Source: Petralouisia muris (lineage in GTDB: Bacteria; Bacillota; Clostridia; Lachnospirales; Lachnospiraceae). From it: a stretch of 46,031 nt of DNA. The notes beneath the pieces are model-generated. The model saw only the letters and a program-made list of their open reading frames with translations. It searched no databases and was not told the DNA's origin. A program made the translations under genes and the position numbers. The DNA lies in NCBI RefSeq assembly GCF_004793545.1, contig NZ_SRYA01000038.1, positions 1 to 46,031 of the forward strand, read 5' to 3'. How positions within the stretch are numbered: the first letter of the stretch is position 1; each line of letters begins with the position of its first letter. Positions 14,755-23,400 of the stretch are shown here, one piece after another.

Positions 14755-15614
14755 TGTAATTCCCCCTTTACATAAAATAGCATGATTTCTTCGAGGGTTG
14801 CAGGTTCGATAATTGCTTCTGGGTACTTTCGTGTGGCGCTTTTTCTGTCTTTAACGAGAACTTTATACTGATAATCTTCTTTACGGTAGGCAATAATTTC
14901 TGATTTGTCAAGTGTATCAAATATAGACGTTCCACAACTAATGATACCATAATTATCGATAAGTTCATCTTTCATGTGACTAAAAACTATTTTCCCTTTG
15001 TGAAGAAAAGTGATATAGTCTGCAATTTTTTCTAAATCACTTGTAATGTGGGATGATACTAATACAGAGTGATTTTCATCTTGGACAAAATCAATTAAAA
15101 TATCAAGGATATCATCACGCACAATTGGATCAAGACCGCTAGTAGCTTCATCCAGAATTAAAAATTCGGCTCTGTGAGAAAGCGCAACGGAAAAAGCTAA
15201 TTTTACTTTCATCCCCTTAGAAAAATCTTTTATATTCTTATTTTCAGGCAATTCAAATTGCCTTAAGTATTTATTATAAGTAGACCATTCCCAATTAGAA
15301 TAAATTCCGGACATATATTTACCAATTTCTTTTGGAGTAAAAATATCCGGGAAATGATTTTCATCAAATACAATGCCAATCTTATCTTTAATCTCAGTCT
15401 CAGCAGCGATGTGATCTTTTCCGAATATTAAAATCTTACCATCAGTTTTTTCGATTTCATTAAGAATACAATTAATGGTTGTGGATTTTCCTGCTCCGTT
15501 TTCTCCGATTAATCCCATTATTACACCTCGAGGGATTTTAAGATTCAAATTGTTCAGGCTAAAATCTTTGAAGTTTTTTGATAAATTTTGGATTTCTAAA
15601 GTATTATTTGCCAT
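14751..15614 (-). CDS. ABC transporter ATP-binding protein (YtrB-like)
   Basis: The 287-residue ATPase has the Walker A motif GLIGENGAGKSTT (about residues 35-47), a Q-loop region replaced by GIVFDENHFPD (about 95-105), the signature DFSKGMKVKLAFSVAL (about 134-149), Walker B with LILDEATSGLDP (about 155-166) and the switch histidine VLVSSHITSD (about 183-192). LSGGQ is altered to FSKGM, which is usual in this subgroup. It powers the permease encoded immediately downstream. The gene follows the GntR regulator by two bases or less, forming a three-gene operon. Confidence 0.88.
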   Translation of the reverse strand: MANNTLEIQNLSKNFKDFSLNNLNLKIPRGVIMGLIGENGAGKSTTINCILNEIEKTDGKILIFGKDHIAAETEIKDKIGIVFDENHFPDIFTPKEIGKYMSGIYSNWEWSTYNKYLRQFELPENKNIKDFSKGMKVKLAFSVALSHRAEFLILDEATSGLDPIVRDDILDILIDFVQDENHSVLVSSHITSDLEKIADYITFLHKGKIVFSHMKDELIDNYGIISCGTSIFDTLDKSEIIAYRKEDYQYKVLVKDRKSATRKYPEAIIEPATLEEIMLFYVKGELQ

Positions 15615-15992
15615 TTATTCATCCTCCTGATATAAAAGTGTGAGCAAATCAACTAATCTCTCAAAGGTTATTCCGCTGATGTGAGCAATCTCTATTGCTT
15701 TGAGAAAATATTCCTCAATTCTTTTTTGCTGTTCTTCAAGGTAAAAATCCTGGTTTTGTACAGATACATAACACCCTTTCCCTGCAGTAGTCTCAATGAA
15801 ACCATCATCTTGTAATGTTGAATAGGCTTTTTGAACGGTTAAAACGCTAATATGCAATGATTTTGCTAAAGAACGTACAGAAGGTATTGCTTCTCCTGCT
15901 TGCAATTCCCCGCTCATAATAGCTGTTTTTATTTGGTTTGCAATCTGTTCATAGAGAGGGTGGCTTGATTTATTACTTACTATTATTTCCAA
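15615..15992 (-). CDS. GntR family transcriptional regulator (YtrA subfamily)
   Basis: A 125-residue repressor-like protein with an N-terminal winged helix (PLYEQIANQIKTAIMSGELQ then AGEAIPSVRSLAKSLHISVL and TVQKAYSTLQDDGFIETTAG) and a short C-terminal helical tail rather than a ligand domain, as in YtrA. I prefer TTG 15992 because GGTGGTGAT sits just upstream and the protein then begins LEIIVSNKSSHPLYEQI, which aligns with relatives; GTG 16001 or 16004 would lie within that ribosome binding site. It heads the transporter operon and likely regulates it through the palindrome at its promoter. Confidence 0.88.
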   Translation of the reverse strand: MEIIVSNKSSHPLYEQIANQIKTAIMSGELQAGEAIPSVRSLAKSLHISVLTVQKAYSTLQDDGFIETTAGKGCYVSVQNQDFYLEEQQKRIEEYFLKAIEIAHISGITFERLVDLLTLLYQEDE

Positions 15993-16042
15993 ATGAATCA
16001 CCACCGTTCTGTACTATATTTGTGTGTATTATATAAACAATA

Positions 16043-16073
16043 ACAGTATAGCACTGTACATTACACATGTCAA
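16043..16073 (-). promoter_or_regulatory. promoter and palindromic operator of the GntR-ABC operon
   Basis: On the minus strand TTGACA (16068-16073) and TATACT (16045-16050) are separated by 17 bases. The inverted repeat ACAGT-5-ACTGT (16043-16057) overlaps the -10 box, a position suitable for autorepression by the GntR protein. Confidence 0.65.
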
Positions 16074-16129
16074 TGAAAAACTGACATTATGAGATTAATG
16101 ATTTATTTGACATAATATCAGTGGTATAA

Positions 16130-16350
16130 AAATTTGCGGGAAATACATGTATAGGAACCATTTTACGTTTCTTGAAGGCCTGGGTTAGGAGCATTATCAA
16201 AAAAACTGATAAATAGTGGCTTTAATGATTTGGCCACTATTTATCAGTTTTGCGGGTTGACTATTGAAGGCGTCATGTACCGAACGGTACACATGGCGCC
16301 GTGAGAAGACGGGAGCATTAACTCCCGTCTTCTTGATCATTTTATCGTAA
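16130..16350. other. gene-free stretch with three hairpins
   Basis: A perfect 19-base-pair stem pairs 16202-16220 with 16233-16251. An imperfect palindrome follows at about 16268-16300 (GGCGTCATG against CATGGCGCC with a small bulge). A perfect 12-base-pair stem, AGAAGACGGGAG (16304-16315) against CTCCCGTCTTCT (16322-16333), has a six-base loop. No coding sequence was recognised. Individual stems could be terminators for the genes on either side; the cluster as a whole could be a small structured RNA or a non-autonomous element. Confidence 0.5.
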
Positions 16351-16354
16351 ACAA

Positions 16355-16573
16355 TTATAATTCCAACTGCTTAAAATCAATATATAAATCTTCATAAATC
16401 ATCGTCTTAATTTGGTCCTGAAAGGTATAGGCCGTTGTCTCAAACTGTTCCTCATCCAGATAGTACACATAAACAGACTGCGCCATGGGATTGACAATCC
16501 AGTATTCCCGGACATCTTCCGGTAAATTATAGTAGTCAGATTCCATGTAAAGCTGAGATTGTGGGAGAGTCAT
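16355..16573 (-). pseudogene. internally deleted Uma2 (DUF820) family gene
   Basis: The 72-residue frame starts MTLPQSQLYMESDYYNLPED, like the beginning of Uma2 family proteins, and then jumps at VR straight to REYWIVNPMAQSVYVYYLDE and the family's ending YTFQDQIKTMIYEDLYIDF. Full-length relatives are about 180-200 residues; the middle of about 110 residues holding the PD-(D/E)xK catalytic residues is missing. The deletion is in frame, and both the start with its ribosome binding site (GAAGGAAG) and the stop survive. Uma2 proteins are predicted restriction-endonuclease-fold proteins abundant in some genomes. The remaining peptide could be made but cannot be a nuclease. Confidence 0.65.
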
Positions 16574-16647
16574 AATAGCACTTCCTTCTGCAGCAGGATG
16601 GTATTCTGTGTGTACTGTTTGTGGTGAAAAAGAGAGGAACAGGGTTC

Positions 16648-18288
16648 TCAGTCATCCTCCTCCTGGGCATTGCTGGTGGAGTAGACCTGTCTTTTCCTTG
16701 CCATTTCATCACTTTCCAGATATTCATCATAAGTGGTAATTTTATCAATCATAGTTCCGTTAGGCAAGAATTCAATAATCCGGTTGGCAGTAGTCTGCAC
16801 CACCTGGTGATCCCGGGAAGCAAACAGAATTACGCCGGAAAACTTCATCAGCCCATTGTTTAAAGCAGTGATGGATTCCATATCCAGGTGGTCGGTAGGT
16901 TCGTCCAGAATCAGGACATTTGCCCCGGTAATCATCATACGGGATAAAAGCACGCGCACTTTCTCCCCGCCGGAGAGCACCTTCATTTTCTTAACGCCGT
17001 CATCCCCGGCAAACAGCATTCTTCCCAGAAAGCCTCTGACATAAGTAGCGTCTTTGATTTCAGAAAATTGTGTGAGCCATTCCACAATCTGTAAATCATT
17101 GTCAAAGATTTCCGTATTGTCTTTGGGAAAATAAGACTGACTGGTGGTAATGCCCCATTTGTAATTGCCCTCGTCCGGTTCCAGTTCTCCGGCAAGGATT
17201 TTAAACAAGGTAGTTTTTGCAATCTCGTTGCTTCCCACAAAAGCAATTTTATCATCATGTCCTACAATGAAGGATACATTGTCCAGAACTTTTACCCCGT
17301 CGACGGTTTTGCTTAAATTTTCAACTGTAAGCACTTCATTTCCAATTTCCCGGTTGGGCCGGAAATCAATGTAGGGATATTTTCGGCTGGAAGGCTTGAT
17401 TTCATCTAACTGTATTTTCTCCAGAGCCTTCTTGCGGGAGGTTGCCTGTTTGGATTTGGAAGCATTTGCGGAGAAACGGGAAATGAATTCCTGAAGCTCT
17501 TTGATTTTCTCTTCTTTCTTTTTATTGGCTTCTTTCATCTGTTTGATCAAAAGCTGGCTGGATTCATACCAGAAATCGTAATTTCCGGCATAGAGCTGGA
17601 TTTTGGCATAGTCGATATCGGCGGTATGGGTGCAGACCTTATTTAAAAAGTAACGGTCGTGGGATACCACAATTACCGTGTTGTCAAAGTTAATCAGGAA
17701 TTCTTCCAGCCATGCAATGGCGTCCAGATCCAGGTGGTTGGTAGGTTCGTCTAAGAGAAGTATGTCTGGATTGCCGAATAACGCCTGGGCCAGAAGTATT
17801 TTCACCTTCTGTTCTCCCGTCAGGTCTTTCATTAAAGAGTAATGAAATTCCGTCTCAATGCCAAGGCCGTTTAAAAGCTGCGCCGCATCTGATTCCGCAT
17901 TCCAGCCATCCATTTCTGCAAATTCTGCTTCCAGCTCGCTGGCACGGATTCCGTCTGCGTCGGTAAAATCTTCTTTCATATAAATAGCGTCTTTTTCTTT
18001 CATTATGTCATACAGGCGCTGATTTCCCATAATGACAGTGTCTAATGCGGAAAATTCATCATATTTAAAATGATCCTGCTGTAAAAAGGAAAGACGCTGT
18101 CCCGGAGTGATAAACACGTCGCCCTTGGTTGGCTCCAGCTGTCCGTTTAAAATTTTAAGAAAAGTAGATTTGCCGGCTCCGTTGGCTCCGATGAGCCCGT
18201 AGCAGTTTCCTTCCGTAAACTTGATGTTAACATCTTCAAATAAAGCTTTTTTTCCGATTCTTAAGGTTACATTGTTTGCACTAATCAT
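16648..18288 (-). CDS. ABC-F family ATPase (YkpA/YbiT-like)
   Basis: A 546-residue soluble protein with two ATPase domains in one chain and no membrane domain. ABC-F proteins act on the ribosome, either relieving stalling or protecting from antibiotics. The first domain has GLIGANGAGKSTF (about residues 32-44), LTGEQKVKILLAQALFG and LLLDEPTNHLDLD. A charged linker (about 240-300) follows, and the second domain has LSGGEKVRVLLSRMM and LILDEPTDHLDMESI. The second Walker A reads GSNEIAKTTLF instead of GxxGxGKST, and the second switch position reads FASRDHQ. I recall these variations as usual in the YbiT/YkpA branch. It is transcribed divergently from the GGDEF/EAL gene. Confidence 0.9.
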   Translation of the reverse strand: MISANNVTLRIGKKALFEDVNIKFTEGNCYGLIGANGAGKSTFLKILNGQLEPTKGDVFITPGQRLSFLQQDHFKYDEFSALDTVIMGNQRLYDIMKEKDAIYMKEDFTDADGIRASELEAEFAEMDGWNAESDAAQLLNGLGIETEFHYSLMKDLTGEQKVKILLAQALFGNPDILLLDEPTNHLDLDAIAWLEEFLINFDNTVIVVSHDRYFLNKVCTHTADIDYAKIQLYAGNYDFWYESSQLLIKQMKEANKKKEEKIKELQEFISRFSANASKSKQATSRKKALEKIQLDEIKPSSRKYPYIDFRPNREIGNEVLTVENLSKTVDGVKVLDNVSFIVGHDDKIAFVGSNEIAKTTLFKILAGELEPDEGNYKWGITTSQSYFPKDNTEIFDNDLQIVEWLTQFSEIKDATYVRGFLGRMLFAGDDGVKKMKVLSGGEKVRVLLSRMMITGANVLILDEPTDHLDMESITALNNGLMKFSGVILFASRDHQVVQTTANRIIEFLPNGTMIDKITTYDEYLESDEMARKRQVYSTSNAQEEDD

Positions 18289-18353
18289 ATTAAAATCCTC
18301 ATATTTTCTGAATTTTCTTCCTGTTTTTTGCAGGCCGTTGCCCTTGCCTATTT

Positions 18354-18381
18354 ATTATACATAAAACTGCCGTATTTTCAA
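18354..18381 (-). promoter_or_regulatory. promoter of the ABC-F gene
   Basis: On the minus strand TTGAAA (18376-18381) and a perfect TATAAT (18354-18359) are 16 bases apart, about 70 bases upstream of the start codon. Confidence 0.55.
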
Positions 18382-18414
18382 GGAAAAGTTATCTTGGTTC
18401 GAAACAAAAATCCA

Positions 18415-18443
18415 TTGAAATTAAGTTAATAGTTTGGTATAGT
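18415..18443 (+). promoter_or_regulatory. promoter of the GGDEF/EAL gene
   Basis: TTGAAA (18415-18420) and TATAGT (18438-18443) are separated by 17 bases. It runs divergently from the ABC-F promoter. Confidence 0.55.
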
Positions 18444-18512
18444 AGAAAATAATGGAGTAGTTGCAGGCGAAAAATAGGAACGATACAGGAACTTGAAGTG
18501 GGGTATGTTTTT

Positions 18513-20315
18513 ATGATCGGAATGGGAACGCGGAAGAAAGATATTTTAAAGAGAAAAAAGACAGAAGAAGAACTGTGCCAGCAGACAGAGCGGTACAGAT
18601 TAATGAAAGAAATTAATCAGGAACTGGCGAAGCTGCTTCAACAGGGCGGGGATGTGAATGATTCCCTGAATTATACTCTGGAGCGGATTGGAATGCAGTA
18701 TCAGTTAAGGCTTGCAGCGGTATTAGAATATGAAGAGGAGAATAAGGAGCAAGTCTGGACCAACTGCTGGAACCTGGAACAAGGAATTCTGGAGGAAAGC
18801 CGGTTGAACTGCGAAGCTTTCTCACAAACTGCTTTGTCCAAAAGAGGGACAAGCGGGAAATTCTATTGTCAGAATCGGGAGGGGCTTTTCAGAGGTTCCG
18901 AGGAATGCAGCGTCTTGTTTTGCGGCAGGCAGGAAGCCAGGGAATGGACGGATTTTGAGAAAGAGACCTTGCAGGAGCTGGCCCGTATGGTTTCTTTTCT
19001 GGTGGCGCTGCGGATACACAAGAGAGAGGATCAGAAGCAGATCATGCATTTGAAGCGGCGAGATCTGCTGACGGGGCTCTATATTGAAGAGGCGTTTAAG
19101 GGTAAGGTGAAGGAGGAACTAAAGAACTGGAGAGAAGACAGGGAATATGCCATTATCTATACGGATATCAATGATTTTTCCTATATCAACGATAATTTTG
19201 GACATGCAGCGGGTAATGAGATATTAAAAGCTTTTGGAGATTTAATACGTAGAAATGACAACAGGATATCCTGCCGGCTGTATTCTGATTTATTTATCAC
19301 ATTTTACTGGGATACTGATCGGGATACTATTCTGCATAAAATCGTAAATACCAGTCTTGCCTTCAGCAGGAAGCAGAAAGAGATTTATCCTTCCTGCAGT
19401 ATCAGGCTTACCACCGGAATTTATTTTATGGAAAAAAAGGATGAGAATCTGGATATTGCCATAGAGAATGCCAATCTTACCAGAAAGAGCATCAAGGGCA
19501 GTAACAGTGCCTTCTGCCGGGTGTATGAAAGCAAGATGAGAAGCCGGCGGGAAGAGGAAAAACAAGTGTTGGCTGAGTTTCAGAGAAGTCTGGAGAAAGG
19601 GGGATTTCAGGTATATGTGCAGCCTAAGTTTTACCTGTCCAGATTCGAACTTTCCGGCGGGGAGGCGCTGGTGCGCTGGAAGAAGAGAGACGGAAGAATA
19701 GAGAACCCAGGATTGTTTATTCCCATTTTGGAGCGTTTCGGCTATGTGGTGGAACTGGATTTTTATGTGTATGAACAGGTGCTGGTCTATATGCAGAGCT
19801 GGCTGGAAGCAGGAAAAGAGCCTCCAGTGATTTCCGTGAATTTTTCCAGAAGCCATTTTGAACGGGAAGGGATTTATCAGAGGATTATGTCTTTGAACAA
19901 AGCCTACCGGATTGAACCGAAATATATCGAAATAGAGATAACGGAGAGTCTGTTTGCCACAGGGTACGAGCTGGTGAAGTTGGAGGTAAAGCAGCTTCGC
20001 CGGGCCGGATTCCGTGTAGCTATTGATGATTTCGGCACCGGATATTCTTCCCTTGGAATGCTCCTTGACATTCCGGTCGACATTGTGAAGATCGACAAAA
20101 GCTTTTTAAACCGTGAAAACCGTGAAAATGAGAAGGAGTTTATCCAGCATATGGGCAGGCTGATTGAAAGTGTGAAGGAAGAAGTGATTTTCGAAGGGAT
20201 TGAGACAGAAGAACAGAGGGAATTTCTGGTGGACTGCGGCTTTCGGTTTGGGCAGGGATTTTTGTTTGATCGCCCTTTGCCCATTAAGGTGTTCCAAGAA
20301 AAATACATGAAATAA
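18513..20315 (+). CDS. cyclic-di-GMP phosphodiesterase with degenerate GGDEF domain
   Basis: About 600 residues, apparently cytoplasmic. An N-terminal coiled region is followed by a GAF-like sensory part (about residues 40-170), a GGDEF-fold domain (about 180-335; DLLTGLYIEEAF and YTDINDFSYINDNFGHAAGN) and an EAL domain (about 350-595). The GGDEF signature is replaced by RLYSDLF, so cyclase activity should be lost. The EAL domain keeps GGEALVRW, SVNFSR, EIEITES, AIDDFGTGYSSL, VKIDKSF, FEGIETEEQ and GQGFLF, the metal- and substrate-binding set. I infer an active phosphodiesterase with a regulatory GGDEF. The start may also be GTG 18498, which has AGGA upstream. Confidence 0.9.
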   Translation: MIGMGTRKKDILKRKKTEEELCQQTERYRLMKEINQELAKLLQQGGDVNDSLNYTLERIGMQYQLRLAAVLEYEEENKEQVWTNCWNLEQGILEESRLNCEAFSQTALSKRGTSGKFYCQNREGLFRGSEECSVLFCGRQEAREWTDFEKETLQELARMVSFLVALRIHKREDQKQIMHLKRRDLLTGLYIEEAFKGKVKEELKNWREDREYAIIYTDINDFSYINDNFGHAAGNEILKAFGDLIRRNDNRISCRLYSDLFITFYWDTDRDTILHKIVNTSLAFSRKQKEIYPSCSIRLTTGIYFMEKKDENLDIAIENANLTRKSIKGSNSAFCRVYESKMRSRREEEKQVLAEFQRSLEKGGFQVYVQPKFYLSRFELSGGEALVRWKKRDGRIENPGLFIPILERFGYVVELDFYVYEQVLVYMQSWLEAGKEPPVISVNFSRSHFEREGIYQRIMSLNKAYRIEPKYIEIEITESLFATGYELVKLEVKQLRRAGFRVAIDDFGTGYSSLGMLLDIPVDIVKIDKSFLNRENRENEKEFIQHMGRLIESVKEEVIFEGIETEEQREFLVDCGFRFGQGFLFDRPLPIKVFQEKYMK

Positions 20316-20326
20316 GCTGAAAACTA

Positions 20327-20355
20327 TTGATTTTTTTGACCATAATTATTATAGT
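20327..20355 (+). promoter_or_regulatory. promoter of the pyruvate:ferredoxin oxidoreductase gene
   Basis: TTGATT (20327-20332) and TATAGT (20350-20355) are 17 bases apart. The leader to the start codon is about 100 bases and ends with GGCAGGAGG and an ATG-TAA minimal frame at 20460-20465. Confidence 0.5.
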
Positions 20356-20464
20356 ATAAAGGAAGAATTTGTTACTGTTTCCCCTTAGGGCACAGGGTTT
20401 GTTTTCCCGGATTGGGAAGATACCAGGCAGTAATAGATTAAATTCAGGCAGGAGGAAAAATGTA

Positions 20465-23400
20465 ATGAAAAGATCTATGAAAACCATGGATGGCAATCAT
20501 GCAGCAGCACATGCTTCTTATGCATATACCGATGTTGCAGCCATCTACCCCATCACACCATCTTCTGTTATGGCAGAAGCAACCGATGAATGGGCAACAC
20601 AGGGAAGAAAGAATATTTTCGGTCAGACTGTTCAGGTAACAGAGATGCAGTCTGAGGCAGGTGCAGCAGGTACAGTGCACGGTTCCCTGGCAGCAGGCGC
20701 TTTGACAACTACCTATACTGCATCCCAGGGTCTGTTACTGATGATCCCCAATCTGTACAAGATTGCTGGTGAAGGCCTTCCGGGCGTATTTAATGTATCA
20801 GCGCGCTGCGTTGCAACCCATGCATTAAACATTTTCGGCGACCATTCCGACGTATATGCCTGTCGTCAGACTGGTGCGGCAATGCTCTGCGAATCTTCCG
20901 TACAGGAAGTTATGGACTTAACGCCGGTGGCTCACTGCGCTGGATTGGAAGGACATCTTCCTTTCATCAATTTCTTTGATGGATTCCGTACCTCCCACGA
21001 GATTCAGAAAATTGAAACATGGGATTATGAAGACCTGAAAGACATGGTAGATCTGGATGCTATCGCAGCATTCCGTAAGAATGCCCTGAATCCCAATCAT
21101 CCCCGTCAGGACGGTTCTGCACAGAACCCAGATATTTTCTTCCAGACCAGAGAGTCCTGCAACTCCACTTATGACGCTCTTCCGGCAATTGTTCAGAAAT
21201 ATATGGACAAGGTTAATGAGAAGATCGGCACAGACTATAAGCTGTTTAATTATTACGGAGCTGCTGATGCTGACAGAATTATCATCGCTATGGGTTCTGT
21301 ATGCGATACCATTGACGAGACCATTGACTACTTAATGGCTAAGGGCGAGAAGGTAGGCGTTGTGAAGGTACGTCTGTACCGTCCGTTCAGCAAGGATGCA
21401 TTAATTGCAGCAATTCCTGACACCGTTAAGACAATCGCTGTATTAGACAGAACCAAAGAGCCCGGATCTCTTGGAGAGCCTTTATACCTGGATGTAGTAG
21501 CAGCATTGAAGGGAAGTAAATTTGACGCTGTTAAGATTACCAGCGGCCGTTATGGATTAGGCTCCAAGGACACCACTCCGGGACAGATTATCGCTGTATT
21601 TAACAACACAGAGAAAGAAAGATTCACTATCGGTATTTATGATGATGTAACCAACCTTTCCCTGGAAGTAAAAGAAGATCCGGTAACCACTCCGGAGGGA
21701 ACCATTAACTGTAAGTTCTGGGGACTTGGCGCTGATGGTACCGTTGGAGCAAATAAGAACTCCATCAAGATTATTGGTGATAACACAGATATGTATGCTC
21801 AGGCATATTTTGACTATGATTCCAAGAAATCCGGCGGCGTTACCATGTCTCACCTGCGTTTCGGTAAGAAGGCAATTAAGTCCACTTACTTAATTAAACA
21901 GGCGAATTTCGTAGCATGCCACAATCCTTCCTATGTTCGCAAATACAACATGGTTCAGGAATTAGTGCCAGGAGGAACCTTCCTTTTGAACTGCTCCTGG
22001 AGTCCGGAAGAACTGGAAACACATCTTCCCGGACAGGTAAAGAGATATATCGCTGAAAATGATATTCAGTTCTATACGATTGACGGTATTAAGATTGGTA
22101 AGGAAATCGGACTTGGCGGACGTATCAATACTGTGCTTCAGTCTGCATTCTTCAAGCTGGCAGCAATTATTCCGGAAGAGAGAGCCATCGAGCTGATGAA
22201 AGCTGCCGCTAAGGCAACCTACGGCAAGAAAGGCGACAAGATTGTACAGATGAACTATGATGCAATCGACGCCGGAGCAACCGGAGTTGTTAAGATTGAA
22301 GTGCCTGCAAGCTGGAAAGACGCTCAGGATGAAAGCTTTGCGAAGGTTGCAACAGGAGATAGAAAAGACGTAGTAGATTTCGTAAACGATATCCAGATTC
22401 CTGTAAACGGACAGGAAGGTAACAAGATTCCTGTATCCGTTGTGAAGAAATATGAAAATGGACAGACTCCTTCCGGTTCCGCTGCATATGAGAAACGCGG
22501 CATCGCAGTGGACGTTCCGGTATGGAATCCGGAAAACTGTATCCAGTGTAATATTTGTTCCTATGTTTGCCCCCATGCAGTTATCCGTCCGGTGGCATTG
22601 ACAGAAGCAGAAGCTTCTAAGGCTCCGGAAGGAATGCAGACACTTCCTATGACTGGAATGCCGGAGTACAAGTTCAGCATGACCATTTCTGCACTTGATT
22701 GTACCGGATGCGGCTCCTGTGCAAACGTGTGCCCGGGCAAGAAGGGTGAAAAAGCTCTTACGATGCAGAACTGTGAAGCTAACGTTGGAGAACAGGCATT
22801 CTTTGATTATGGTTTGACCACAGAGAAGAAAGTAGACGTAGTAGAGAAATTCAAAGAGACAACCGTGAAAGGTTCTCAGTTCAAACAGCCGTTGCTTGAG
22901 TTCTCGGGAGCCTGCGGCGGATGCGGCGAGACGCCTTACGCAAAATTAATTACACAGTTGTTTGGTGATAGAATGTACATTGCAAATGCAACCGGATGTT
23001 CTTCTATTTGGGGTAACTCTTCACCATCCACGCCTTATACTGTTAATGAAAAAGGACATGGCCCTGCATGGTCTAACTCCTTATTCGAAGATGCTGCAGA
23101 GTTCGGCTACGGTATGCTGTTGGCTCAGAAGGCAATCAGAGAGAAATTAAGAACCAAAGTTGAAGCATTAGTAGCAGAAGGCAAGAATGCAGACGTTGCA
23201 GCAGCAGGAAAAGAGTGGCTTGACACTTATGGAATCGGCGCTGTGAACGGAACGGCTACCGATAAATTAGTAGCAGCTTTAGAAGCCTGCGGATGCGACG
23301 CTTCCAAAGAAATCCTTGCAGAGAAAGACTTCCTTGCTAAGAAGTCCCAGTGGATCTTCGGCGGTGACGGATGGGCATACGATATCGGATTTGGCGGCGT

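Noticed and set aside
20369-20464. A 32-residue N-terminal extension of pyruvate:ferredoxin oxidoreductase
   Set aside because: The frame is open, but the family starts at MKRSMKTMDGN and a strong ribosome binding site sits just before 20465.
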